Source: Holacanthus passer (lineage: Eukaryota; Chordata; Actinopteri; Pomacanthidae). Taken from it: 64,000 nt of DNA. Below, piece by piece: positions 1 to 10,807 of the stretch. Positions within the stretch are counted from its first letter, which is position 1; every line of letters starts with the position of its first letter. The notes beneath the pieces were generated by a model, which made no database searches, was not told the DNA's origin, and was given only the letters and a program-made list of their open reading frames with translations. The translations under genes and the position numbers were made by a program. The stretch spans positions 1 to 64,000 of the forward strand of contig JAFREQ010000035.1 in NCBI GenBank assembly GCA_025331565.1, read 5' to 3'.

Positions 1-479
1 GTTTTGCAGAGATTCCTCCTGCTGGGCTTTGAATCTGGAAACAGTTTCATGTGTCGTTAGTTTCATACATTTTATAAGAATGCACATCTTTAAATGTTCT
101 CATTGTGCAGGTTATAACCAGTGTTCTGTACTTGATCACATTCTGAGGGTAACTTCTTGTAATGTGTTTCAGATCAAACGTCCACAGAAGTGATCATTGG
201 AGTTTCAGATGTTGTTGTTGTTAGAGTTCACCGATGGGAGTCCTCTCTGTCTCTGTAGCAGACCGGGCAGGACATGCGCACAAAGCAAACAGGGAGCGGT
301 TCGACGTTTGTCAGGGCAAACCTGTGTCCCTGCAAGCTGATTCTATCGTAATGTCTCAAAAGACACCGACAATTTAATGCGACAGACAAACAAAGTGCTC
401 GGAAAGTACATTTCCTGGTTAGTCAACACGGGATCCTCCAAAGCTACGCCTACGGCACATCTGCCTAATGCAAGGAATA

Positions 480-640
480 TCACCAGTTAATTCGGCCACC
501 AGTTAAACCGGAACAGCCCCAGAAGGGTACGTCCTTTTTTCTGACGTTGCTTTGATTGGAAGTACTCGCGAGTTGGATGCGTAGTGCGCACTGCACGGCA
601 GGAGGCGCACATTACGGTGCAGCGGAGTTTTCACATTTAA
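480..640. promoter_or_regulatory. CpG-rich patch with CTCGCGAG palindrome
   Basis: This patch is richer in CpG than its surroundings and contains the palindrome CTCGCGAG at 565-572. That motif resembles the core of the TCTCGCGAGA element found in vertebrate CpG-island promoters. No adjacent coding exon was found on either strand, so a promoter role is inference only. Confidence 0.25.
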
Positions 641-777
641 AGAGAGGCAGAAAGAATCACTAGGCCTACATCAACAGCACCACATAAAATTGTGTTTTAG
701 TACAATAGTATAATTTTGATCGTATATAAATCGTCACTCATGCGTGCAAAAAATAATTTTTTTTCTTAATTGCTCTT

Positions 778-850
778 GGGGGCCCCCTAGTGGCCGCGGA
801 GCCCTAAGCAGGCGCTTAGTTCGCTTATGCCTTGGACCGGCTCTGGGTTA
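778..850. repeat. Possible dispersed-repeat fragment with GC palindrome
   Basis: The stretch opens with the perfect palindrome GGGGGCCCCC at 778-787 and continues with a GC-rich segment unlike its AT-rich flanks. I associate this kind of sequence with the terminal part of dispersed elements in fish genomes. That is from memory and unverified, and no second copy is present in this window. Confidence 0.25.
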
Positions 851-1268
851 CATACAGAAATCCAAGTCTTCTTAACATATCAGGAAGTTCCTTCCTTTAT
901 CATCGTCCTTTCAGTTTACTAGATAATCGAGCCTTGTTTATGTATTCAGAAGTAATAATTTACTGATTGCCAACATCAGTGTTAGCTCTTTATCTTCCAG
1001 AGCAGGACAGTGATGGCATGTTTGCAGGGATGCATATGAACGCCATGAGAAGAGGGATTAACATCATACACACTTTTCCGTAATCCTCTGCAGTGCATTG
1101 AAAAAGGAGTGGAAGCTAATGTAAAGGAAATATAAGGCTCAAATGTTTCCATACTCTCCTCCGAGGCTGGAGCTGAGTTGCTGTCCATGGTCCTGATCCT
1201 CTTTTTTTTTTTCTCTTTGGTAATGTTTTTTCCTCCCAGCATGTTTTAGCTTCTATAGCAAGGAGAGA

Positions 1269-1286
1269 CAGAGAGAGAGAGAGAGA
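1269..1286. repeat. (GA)n microsatellite
   Basis: A short run of alternating G and A, about nine dinucleotides. Ordinary simple repeat. Confidence 0.8.
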
Positions 1287-3127
1287 CTGCTTTGTATTTC
1301 CATCATGCCTTTTGCTTTATTATCAAATGAATTACGTGTCCTTCTGACGTCTCTTCTCGGGGCATCGTCAGACTCAGTTATCCCCAAGTACCAAGAACTA
1401 GCCCACCACCTCCTCATTTACATGCAAATGAAAACACCAAATGACCAAAGTGTATTTCAAGGTCAGGCACATACCAGGATGCTGTAATGCTGCTTGTGCC
1501 AGTCTTTTGTGCCGCCATGAAAATAGGGCCATTTAATTCAACCACATTATCATTAGTGCACTCACTGCTTCATTTCTTGCAGTGAATATTAGCTGCACCT
1601 TTAATGTGGAAATATTCAGGATGGTGTAGTTACAGTATATTGGCTCATTGTGCTCCAGTATTGTCTCATGGTCCTGCAAAGGTGTCTGAGGAGACAGACT
1701 GATGTTGACTTTGTAATGAAAACACAATGTGAGCAAAATAAAGATGTGTCTTCAAAGCCTTCGATATTTTTCTTTTTATGTTCTATAGAGGATCATAGTC
1801 ATATTACTTTGTTTATTAAAACCTGACTAAATTAACATGATATATCTTCCTGTGAGACATCTCAGTCATTAATATGTATGGTGGCTGAAAGAGCTCAAGG
1901 TGCTGCAGCTTAAGAAAACACATGGAAACACAAAACGTCCATCCTCATCAATTTAACAGTTGATGAGCAGCATTTAGGAAACTTGCTGCAAACATGCACA
2001 ACACAATCAAATAATAAAAGTAGTGCAAAATCAAAAAAAGACAATGGAAATGTTTCAACACTAAAAAAGTGCTGAACACGTCTTGTACTCGCTTGTTTTT
2101 GCTCCAGTTTTTGACTCATGAAGTTATTGAAGCCAGTCTGTGTTTCATCTGTTGATGTTGCTGCTCACACCCCTCAGGACCAATACAATCTGAAATTCAG
2201 TGGACAATAAAGTGACTTTAATTACTCGCTCAGTATTTGTTTAAGTTGAATGTCATTACTCCGTTTACATAAAGTGAGATCCAAAATGATCACAGAGTCA
2301 CACACCAACAGTGGAGCACAGCCCACATCTGTTTACTCTGTGTGCTAATTATAATTATCATGTTTATACTGGCGACAAAGCTTCATACAATATTGACAAA
2401 ACTGGGATGTTTTCACAATCATATATATATTACAATCAATTATTGACCTACCAGTTCCTTCACTGTTAAATGTCTAAGTGACTATGTCTCATCTTGAACC
2501 ACCCAAACACCTCATGTCTTTAGGAAAATGGATCCATATATTTGTTAAAGAGATTTCAAGCGAGTGTCAGAGGAAAAAAAAAAACAGATGGGAGGAGTCA
2601 CAAGTCAAGATGAGGATGAGGACGATAAAGTGGAGAATGTGAAGATGATGGATAGTAAAAAGCTAAAGTCCTTCCTGGAAAACTTGTGAAATGTCAAGGG
2701 TGAACTGAGACAGTTTCAGGCCTGAGAATCTGGTTTCTCATCCTGTGGATCGTTGCACAGCATAAAAGTCACAGTGTGGGTGAGTCACTCTTTCACCATC
2801 TTGCTTTAGCTGATTTATACTGACACCATCTAATACCTGCTTCATCAGTACATTAACCATGAGCTGCATAACTAAGGGTATATTCTTTACTTAAGTTTTT
2901 TTGGGGTGCCACTGAAGATTACATGAACCTCGCTACATGAAGAAGCCTTCAGCTACCAGCATTGCAGAGTATATTAGATATAGCATACTACCAAAACCTT
3001 ATGGGAAGTGATTCCGGCAAATTTTTGCATCCTTGTTGAATGAAGAGAAGCTCAAAGTCAACCAGCATGTGCACAGAGCAGGGCTAGAATATGGCCAAGC
3101 CACCACAGGTAACGTTACAGAAAGCCT

Positions 3128-3480
3128 CTAGAGCTGGAAGGATTACTCGATTAATCGATTAATTGCTTGATAAAAAATAATTTGTAACTACTTTGATAAT
3201 AAGTGAGACATTTTTTAAGATAAAATGATAAAAAAGACAAATATTCTGTGGTTTCAGCATCTCAGATGAGATGATTTGCTGGTTTTCATTGTCATAATTA
3301 AGTGTAAACTGAATGTCTGTAGATTTAAATCTTTGGTTTGAACAACACAAAGAAACATTTGAAGACCTCACCTTGGCTTCTGGGAAGTTTTAATGCCTAT
3401 TATTTCAGTATTCATAGACTGCACGACCAATCTATCATTTGAAAAACATAACTGGCAAATGAAATGATAATGAAAACAGT
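3128..3480. repeat. AT-rich inverted-repeat element, copy 1 of 8
   Basis: It begins with AGAGCTGGAAGG followed by stacked ATTAATCGATTAAT motifs. The interior contains the family's usual 'tattctgtggtttcagc' and 'gaagacctcaccttgg' landmarks. The family is very common in teleosts and its ends typically read GGGCTGCAACTAA...ATTAATC; it behaves like a nonautonomous DNA element. Other copies here: 8394-8460, 12800-13075, 19052-19145, 29896-30130, 30900-31062, 38295-38495 and 61600-61815. Confidence 0.65.
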
Positions 3481-4169
3481 TGTTAGTTGTAGCCTTAAAA
3501 TCCTCAATGCAAAATTACAAGCAGTCATATGTACCACAAATTATAAGGGAAATACTGGTGTAAACCATATTTTGGATCAGAATATCAACTAAACATCACT
3601 GACTGACCAACAGAGAACTCAAGTCCAACCAGATCAGGATGCTTCTTTACAGAATTCAAATGGACAGAGACTTTGACGGATTCACTGCTTTTCAAGGAGC
3701 AGTGTTGCTTTTTGGGATCAGGAGAACAACGGTGCAAAGAAACCCATCACGCTGTGAACATATCCCACCTGAAACAACAGAACATTGTCTCAGAGCTGTA
3801 ACTGTGAACTTTGCAGGCTGATTCTAAAATCTGAGCCAACAGGCAAAAACAAAAATCCTATGTTACAGATAATAGTGTAAAGTGAAGTCAGAGCTTTATT
3901 GAAGGTTTCACATTATGTGCATTACAATGAATATGTACAATATAAAGAATTGTTCAGAAATGTATCCCAGATGATCTTCTCATACCCCAACGTAACATGT
4001 TTCAAGAGGTAAAAATATTGCACACAATGCAAGACTCAGTAGACTCGACCATACACAAGCTTCCATTAACCACAATCAGCGTTAATGAGACAGAAAAGAG
4101 AGTGAGAGGCCTCTTAGTCAATGATCCAATAAGTTGGATGCAAGATGAGTCAATTTGGGTTAATTGGTG

Positions 4170-4520
4170 TCACAAGAAGAACCGAGAATCCTCAATTAGC
4201 GGCAGTTTGTGAGAAGCAATAAGATTTGGATTTACTGTATATCCACAGCGTTTCAAATTACATTTGTGATCAGCTTCATTGATTTTTATAAATATCTGCT
4301 CATTCTGAATTTGATGGCAGCAACACGTTTGAAACAAGTTGTGACAGGAGCAGCAAAAGACTGTGAAAGTTGTGGACTGATCCAAAAACACCTGCTTGGA
4401 TCATTCCACAGGTAAACAGGTTCATTGGTAACAGGTGATAGGATCATGATTGGGTATGAAAGGTTCATTCTGGAAAGACTCAGTCGTTCACAAGTGAGGA
4501 TGGAGAGAGGTTCAACACTA
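4170..4520 (-). mobile_element. Nonautonomous DNA element, inverted copy of 24938-25300
   Basis: The minus strand here matches the plus strand at 25060-25290 almost base for base. Shared tracts cover the region that translates as NLSYPIMILSPVTNEPVY in both copies. The 24.9-kb copy starts with the 'acaaccccaattcc' terminus widely seen in percomorph fish repeats. The shared translation is a by-product of nucleotide identity, not evidence of a gene. This copy has extra bases around 4310-4330 relative to the other and lacks a clear terminus. Confidence 0.6.
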
Positions 4521-4719
4521 GATGAGATTTTCTCTAACTTTCAATATATCAGCTTTTATAAACCTTGACACAGGCTTATATTTAGATATTCATTCAGATT
4601 AAGTCACAAAATGTAATTACTGAATGTGAAAATATTCCACTTTCCTGGATCGTGAATGATATTTTAACAACTGTATTATCTTTAAGAACACTCTGAAAAG
4701 TGGACTATCTCTATAAAGG

Positions 4720-5620
4720 TGGTAATAAGTTGTTTGGCTGTAACTTATATTTGTATTTAAAAAGTATTTTCAAGTCTTATTGTAAACTTGTCAGAAATCT
4801 TTTTATTTATTGCTGCAGAATGAATCAGGCAAAACTTGGCCACCTATCAGTCCAAAACCCAGATGCATGAACCCTAGTGGTGGAAAGTAACAGATTACTT
4901 TAACAGCTTAACTTACTTGTATATGATAGATGCATGATGGAAAATGAGTTTCACCCCCACCAGTTCCAACATTAAACAGTTTACACACTGATGCATTAGC
5001 AATAATAATTCAACAATATCACATAAAATAATAAGACAGACAGGAGACAGTCTTCAAAGATGATAATAAGTTGTTTGGCTGTAACTCATAGGTGTGTTTT
5101 AGAAGTATAATACAGATATTACAGACAAACTGGAAATTGCATGGTGGTACAATAAAGTGTAGTATTTTATTCCAATAAAAAAAACCTTTGTATTCTTTGA
5201 GTTATCTAATTGGCCACATATCAGTCCAAAACCCAGATCTTTGAACCCCAGTGATGGGAAGTAACAGATTACTTTAGTGAAGTAACCACATAAGTTACTT
5301 GTACTTTAAGTATTTCCAGTTTAATAAAATCTGAGTATATGATAGATGCATGATGGTAGATTAGTTTCACCAGCTACAACATTAAAATACACTTTACACA
5401 TTGATTGGTAATAATAATCCACCAATATCATGTATAATGATAAAACTAACAAGATGATAATGAGTTCATGTTTTGGAAGTATAATATATAAAATATTAAA
5501 GAAAAACTGTAAATTGCATTTTGGTACAATGAAGTTCAGGATTTTATTCAAATAAAAACTTTATGTATTGTGTGGGTCATCTAATTAAAACTATTTTTCC
5601 ATATGAGAATAAAAAACAGT
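4720..5620. repeat. Diverged tandem repeat, about 350-bp units
   Basis: At least two and partly three diverged copies follow each other. Landmarks recur in order: 'taataagttgtttggctgta' near 4725 and 5065, 'ggccac.tatcagtccaaaa' near 4838 and 5213, 'gaaagtaacagattactt' near 4885 and 5258, and 'ttttattc.aataaaaac' near 5165 and 5540. A further isolated fragment of the same unit (aaaacttggccacttatcag) lies at about 7160-7200. No coding content. The origin is probably a local duplication of a dispersed element. Confidence 0.6.
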
Positions 5621-5739
5621 CGCTAAGTCTTCTGGGAAAAAAAGTCTTATTATAAACTTTAAAAGCCTGTTTTTTATTAACATTAACAGATAAAAAAAAG
5701 AGAGACATTTTTAAATGCAAACATGCAGATGAAAGCGCT

Positions 5740-6330
5740 GTAACATGTGAGTTCCGGGCTGCCGTGTTTGAAGGGGCTCATGCTTGGCTGGACTCCGGCT
5801 GGGAGGAAGCTTGTGTGGCCGGCAGTCGGAGCGGAGGGGGACTCGACAGCTGCGGGCGGAGAGCGAGCGGCGGGCGGCCACCGAGCAGACCTCCGCGACG
5901 GCTTCAATCCGCCTCGAATCCACGCTCAGATGGTTCGCTGTGTCCGTGGGTTTTCCTCCTACACGGGTGAGTTTGAATTTGTGCGTTTCGAGGAGTGGAG
6001 GTGGGTGAAAAGAGCCGAGGTTTGGAGGCGAGCCGCGGCTCAATACAAAGGCTTTCTTTGCCGGGCTGCAGCAGCCGGGAGGCCCGCCGACCAGCCCCGG
6101 TTATCCCCGCGATGTTTCCCCCACATCTCCTCCATTTACGCCATCAAATCCAACCCATACTGCCTCCTAGAGAAGCGTTGATTCATATTACCTACATTCC
6201 GCCGTGTTGTTGGGTGGTTAAACCCGGTTTTGAGAGCCATGGCCGGCACCGAGAAACATGGTCGCTCTGCGGAGTCTCCTGACGCCGCACGCCGGGCAGC
6301 GGTGTAGTCCGCGCCGCTAGAGGCTCACGG
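5740..6330 (+). promoter_or_regulatory. ppp1r26: CpG island, likely ppp1r26 promoter and 5' exon
   Basis: This is the most CpG-rich stretch before the ppp1r26 coding exon and is flanked by AT-rich DNA. A good splice donor, ACACGG|GTGAGT, sits at 5966/5967, and the next strong acceptor on this strand (tttctgtttacag) ends at 8738, just upstream of the coding start. A noncoding first exon ending at 5966 joined to the exon at 8739 is therefore the simplest model, as in mammals where PPP1R26 has untranslated 5' exons. Open frames inside the island are shadows of high GC. The transcription start is not determined. Confidence 0.55.
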
Positions 6331-6744
6331 GGACGGCCGGGGTCGCTCTGTCGCATCCAGGAAGGCGAAGGGAGGGAAATGCACGCAATAACACGTTTTG
6401 GTTATGTAATACAGTGAAATGCTACCTGCTAATGTTGGCACGAGTGGGGAAACTTTCACGATACGTCAAACAAAGTTGGCGTTTTTTGGCCCCGTTTCTG
6501 GCTGATTTTCATCAAACCGATTCTCGATGGTTTCCTGTAGTTTGATCGCACTTTTCTGCAGCTTCTGCAGCCTGTAAGCAAACAGGAGGCTGCTTCAGAG
6601 TTGTGCATGTTGTCTGCTGGAGTGTGGTTCATCCCCCTGCAGGCTGCACACCGAGCTGGAGGATTTACAGCCTCCAGCACAGCGACTCCTCGGCTGAGTT
6701 CATGTCCCAGAACAGGCTCCTTCATGCGGGTTCAACACAGGCTG

Positions 6745-7020
6745 CTGCAGGGTCCAGCTCCCAGGACTCTCATAGTCCTGCAGGGTCCAGCTCACAGGAC
6801 TCTCATAGTCCTGCAGGGTCCAGCTCCCAGGACTGTCTCATAGTCCTGCAGGGTCCAGCTCCCAGGACTGTCTCAGTACTGCAGGGTCCAGCTCCCAGGA
6901 CTGTCTCATAGTCCAGCTCCCAGAACTGTCTCATAGTCCTGCAGGATCCAGCTCACAGGTCTCTCATTGTCCTGCCGGGTCCATCTCCCAGGACTGTCTC
7001 ATAGTCCTGCAGGGTCCAGG
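6745..7020. repeat. Minisatellite, about 33-35-bp unit, about eight copies
   Basis: The unit is CTGCAGGGTCCAGCTCCCAG followed by GACT(G)TCTCATAGTC, repeated head to tail with small indels; one copy is truncated near 6910. Each unit keeps a CTGCAG site. Several frames stay open through it and give periodic peptides rich in GPAPRT or GSSSQDSH, but these are artefacts of repeat length. It lies in the presumed first intron of ppp1r26. Confidence 0.9.
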
Positions 7021-8393
7021 TGCATCTTTACCATCCAGTCTGCAGAGTCTGGCAGGTGCATTAATGTGTGCAAGGATTGAGTTTGCACCAGAGCTGCAGT
7101 CTTGCAGAATATGTTTAACTGATGTAAGAAGAAAACTGCAGAACTTTGAGTTTAAAAGGCAAAACTTGGCCACTTATCAGCCCAAAACTCAGATGCATGA
7201 ACGGTTCATGATGTGAATACATCAGTGATTGATCTCTTGCTCATGTCGTGACTTTTATCGTTTATACTGTGTAGTGGGATGTGTCAAAGAGGGTTTAACC
7301 AACATTCGATGTAGTGTTAAAATTGAATTACACAGAGACTGTTGAGGGGACAAGGAACGTGATAATTAAACAGTTAATTTGAGGCAATTAATACAGTAAT
7401 TAGAGGGCACGTTTGTAGTAAAGCACAGCTGCCATTGACACCCCTGGGTGCTGTGTAATAAATAGATGGACTTGCTACAACAACCTGTAACTTCAGTTTC
7501 TACTCCTACAATATATTAATTTTAAGGACTACGTTAAGTAATTCAAGGGTGTCATTTACTAATTTGCACACAAACATAAGCCAACAATATTTCCTTTGAT
7601 AACTGCCATGCTTCAAAAGTTTGGCTGAAACACCTGAGGATATCAGACATAATTTGGGATGTAATGAAGTCCATTCTTCTCCTCAGTGTGACAGAATGTA
7701 CCTGAACGCTTCCTTCCGTGGTTTCACAATAAAAGCATGCCGGCATCACTGCTTCCTTTCTGTCAGATTCCCAGCAGTGTTGTGGTCTTGTGCAGTTTTG
7801 GTGTTTAACTGAAAAGCCACATTTCCTGACATAGCAATTATTTGGGACCAAAACACGGTTGGGAGACTGACAAAAACCAGTAGAAGGCTTTTATTGTGAA
7901 GAAGCTGCAGGTACCAGACATACTGTACAAACAGTCATCTCAAGTCTCCCAGAAATTCACAAATTTGCTCATAAATAAGCAATAACTGCTCCACCCCCAA
8001 GGCACTAAGAGAATCTCTGGGAATCATGCAGCACAATTTCATTTCACATGATAGCATGCCGCCTGCTTTAAGCACTGCAGAGCGGTCACATGGAGTTCCT
8101 CCACAGGATGGTAGCAGAGCACTGATGATCCTGTTCTGCAGCATATTCAGGATGTGTAGCTGTTTGAAAGATATGTGTTAAATCAAATTGTAGCCATCTG
8201 ACAAAATGAAATGTTTAGTAACAACTGCTAGTACAGAGGTAACTTTATACACTATTATTTATTGCATAGCATCATGTTTCTGTCAAGGTGAGAGATCAAC
8301 AACAGATATGTATTAACTTAAAGAAAAAATAAATGAAGACTAGGAGGCAGTAATATCAGACACACAATTAATATATTTAAGCATTTTCTGAAG

Positions 8394-8460
8394 TACTGAT
8401 AGATTAGTTGCTTGATTGATTAATCAATTAGACAAAGTAGTCAGACCCTCAAATGCCCTT
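8394..8460. repeat. AT-rich inverted-repeat element, partial copy
   Basis: A short fragment with 'gattagttgcttgattgatt' and 'aatcaattagacaaagtagtc', matching one end of the family described at 3128-3480. Interior landmarks are missing. Confidence 0.45.
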
Positions 8461-8746
8461 TAAAGGTCCCTCAAACGTCCCTGGAATAAATTGTCAGTTC
8501 AAGACGTCTGTGCACTGTTGAACAAAATGTAAATTTTGACATATTTAGACACATTTTTTTTGGATGTTGATGATCAGTTTGCAATATTCCCATGACATAT
8601 AAAGTTCTTTCACAGCTCTAATGAATGTCACCAGGATAAATTGATAGATGAATTACATAAAAACATTCTGCACCTATGGGGTTTAATTATCAGTGTAGTT
8701 TGGCTTGCCGGTCACTGTTTCTCTGTTTCTGTTTACAGATTGAACA

Positions 8747-8808
8747 ATGTGATTGTGATCGGAGGCATCTGCGCTCCAATGGTCGAGGACCTCACCTTAC
8801 TTCACTAG
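8747..8808 (+). promoter_or_regulatory. Two upstream ORFs in ppp1r26 leader
   Basis: Just after the splice acceptor at 8738 the leader holds a minimal start-stop, ATGTGA, at 8747-8752. A nine-codon uORF (MVEDLTLLH) follows at 8779-8808 and ends in TAG. Its stop is one base before the main ATG at 8810. Such an arrangement could reduce initiation at the main start or favour reinitiation. The positions are read directly; the regulatory effect is inference. Confidence 0.6.
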
Positions 8809-8809
8809 A

Positions 8810-10807
8810 ATGTACTTGATGAATGTACCTCCTGTGGCAGCGACGCAAACAGAATGGAGAACATGTGGCCCACCCGGAGGCTATAGCCTTCCAATCTGCT
8901 TCAATGACTCTGACACCGAGTTGTCCACCAGAGGCACACCTATCTCAGACAAGGTCCAGATGATCATAGAGAGCCTTAGGAGCACCCAGTCCTCACTCGA
9001 GATGGGCGACGAGATCGAGGGAAATGTGCTATCAGGACAGGAAGGTCATCCCCAAGTCTGCAAGGTCGCGATGGGTTCTTATGTGGGAGCCAAGTCCAAA
9101 ATTAAAGGTCCCACTGAAAACCAACAGGCAGACGTTTCTTCCCCAATCAACCACAAGAGCAGTGACTCTGACAGCGATGATTCTGTGGATAGAGGAATTG
9201 AGGAGGCAATATTAGAATATCTGAAGGAAAAGGATGATCACAAACGCAAGGCAGAACCGTGTCTCACCTTTCTCCCATCATCCAAAATCCCCCGGAAAAC
9301 CCCACCTATTCCCGAGGTTTCCAAACAGAACTCTGACAGCAGTGTATTTTTCATTGCCAGTAACCAGTTTCCACAAAGTGTCAAAGGTGAGCCTCCTGCA
9401 GCACCAGCTGTTGTCCCCATAAAAAAGTACATCAAAAACAAGGCATCCCTAAATGACAACACAGTGAAGAAATTGGATTCAAATAAAAGTACAACAAGCA
9501 AGAGTTTAGTCCTGCCTAAAGAGCAGACAAAGGGCCCCTCTAAAACAATCAGCCTCTTCAACAAAGTAAAGTGTCCGGTCACTGTAAAGGTGGAGGAAGA
9601 CTCAAATGATTCCAGTAGTGATGACGGCATCGAGGAGGCCATTCAAAGATACCAGTTAGAGAAAAAGGAGCAGCAGAACAAAGGGGAAGCTTTCGACCCA
9701 CATGCATTCAAAGACGAGTCTGACTCCACGAGTGACGACGGGATTGAAGAAGCTATTCGCTGCTACCAGCTGGAGCAGCTCAAAGAAAAGAGCGTCTTGA
9801 AGCCGTTCTTGCACAAGCAAACAACATTTAGTCAGTCATTAATGCAGGCTGTTGGACGCACAAGCACGGAAAACATGAAGAAACACAAACAGAGAAAGAA
9901 AAAACCCAGACGAGAGAAAGAAATGAAATCTGTTCAACATCCTCCTTCGTCTGTTTTCTTACCCAAGGACACGCTGTCAGAGAACTCGAGGGGTAAAGGA
10001 AATGGTTTGCTTTTGTTAAAAGTAGAGGGTTTTAAGGAGCAACCTGTCCCTACTCCTGCCCCGCCAAAGGTAAATACTACAGCAGAGCTCATGTGTGCTG
10101 AGGCAATACTGGACATTTCAAAAACTGTTATGCCCGGGGCCTTCCATCATAGTGTTGGCCTCAGCAGTTGTGCTCCCACAGAATCTTCCTCGCAATCTTC
10201 ACATCCTGACAACTGCCCAGATGCAGAAAGTGATGGCAGCTCCATTGATAGTGAAGATGGGATCGAGCAAGAAATCAGGAAATTTCTTGAGCAGAAGGCC
10301 CAAATGCACAAACAGCTGCCCGACTCAGCTGCGACTCAAGAGCCTCATAGTGTGAATGAAGCGGAGGAAGTGAAAGCAAAAGTTGTAGCCCAGAAGAAGC
10401 CTCCAAGATTGTCTTTGACGCAGAGAAGAAAACATAGAGAGGAACTCTGTAGCATTTCCAACATGTCAGGGACAGATAACAATGATATAGAAACAGTCCC
10501 TGAACATTCACCTGAGCATGGAAAAGAATCAAGCCCATTGGACTTTTCCCAGAGTAGTCAAACGCACCCAATGGCTGGATTACACAAGACAGAGCAAAGT
10601 GGAGACAAAAGTAGCTCGCTTGACAGTGATGAGGACCTGGACACTGCTATAAAAGACCTGCTCAAGACAAAGAAGAAGTCAAAGAAAAAAACAAGAGACT
10701 TAAACCGGAAATCAAGGAAGTGCCTCAAGAATGAAGAACCACTGCTGGGAAATGCTTTACAGACCAAAAAGTTCAAACTGATCCTTTTAAAAAACGCAGT
10801 GCTTTGA
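8810..10807 (+). CDS. ppp1r26: Protein phosphatase 1 regulatory subunit 26, N-terminal frame
   Basis: The N-terminus MYLMNVPPVAATQTEW corresponds to the start of mammalian PPP1R26 (MFLMNAPPV...), which fixes the start at 8810. PPP1R26 is a large, disordered, nucleolar protein that binds and inhibits protein phosphatase 1. The protein is Ser/Asp/Lys rich. It carries repeats of the form SDSDDxI-E-x-x-I: residues about 118-143, 265-289, 303-327, 473-498 and 600-627. A Lys-rich cluster lies near residue 370 and another after 620, consistent with nuclear or nucleolar targeting. This frame stops at 10805-10807, but the same protein clearly continues in another frame (next entry), so the stop is not the natural end. 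The total product would be about 1,130 residues, close to the human length of about 1,200. No convincing RVxF PP1-docking motif was picked out by eye. Confidence 0.9.
   Translation: MYLMNVPPVAATQTEWRTCGPPGGYSLPICFNDSDTELSTRGTPISDKVQMIIESLRSTQSSLEMGDEIEGNVLSGQEGHPQVCKVAMGSYVGAKSKIKGPTENQQADVSSPINHKSSDSDSDDSVDRGIEEAILEYLKEKDDHKRKAEPCLTFLPSSKIPRKTPPIPEVSKQNSDSSVFFIASNQFPQSVKGEPPAAPAVVPIKKYIKNKASLNDNTVKKLDSNKSTTSKSLVLPKEQTKGPSKTISLFNKVKCPVTVKVEEDSNDSSSDDGIEEAIQRYQLEKKEQQNKGEAFDPHAFKDESDSTSDDGIEEAIRCYQLEQLKEKSVLKPFLHKQTTFSQSLMQAVGRTSTENMKKHKQRKKKPRREKEMKSVQHPPSSVFLPKDTLSENSRGKGNGLLLLKVEGFKEQPVPTPAPPKVNTTAELMCAEAILDISKTVMPGAFHHSVGLSSCAPTESSSQSSHPDNCPDAESDGSSIDSEDGIEQEIRKFLEQKAQMHKQLPDSAATQEPHSVNEAEEVKAKVVAQKKPPRLSLTQRRKHREELCSISNMSGTDNNDIETVPEHSPEHGKESSPLDFSQSSQTHPMAGLHKTEQSGDKSSSLDSDEDLDTAIKDLLKTKKKSKKKTRDLNRKSRKCLKNEEPLLGNALQTKKFKLILLKNAVL

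Larger units (their letters stand above)
1..3127. other. Intergenic sequence, no gene recognised
   Basis: I see no coding exon here that resembles a known protein. The only open frames are under 90 codons, have no splice-site support and do not look like conserved protein. A CpG-richer patch lies at about 480-640, a GC-palindrome repeat-like stretch at about 778-850 and a short GA microsatellite at 1269-1286. The rest is AT-rich spacer. Confidence 0.5.

Noticed and set aside
2589..2690. 33-codon frame starting MGGVTSQDEDEDDKVEN
   Set aside because: Short, acidic, without splice signals or recognised similarity; chance cannot be excluded.
4286..4468. 60-codon minus frame shared with 25094-25276 plus strand
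   Set aside because: The protein identity simply reflects two copies of the same noncoding transposon.
5711..6282. Several overlapping open frames in the CpG island, both strands
   Set aside because: High GC removes stop codons; the frames overlap each other and none resembles a known protein. MVRCVRGFSSYTG before the donor at 5966 is noted but unsupported.
6603..6911. Periodic Gly-Pro/Ser-Gln peptide frame
   Set aside because: Produced by the minisatellite; unit lengths vary and shift the frame.
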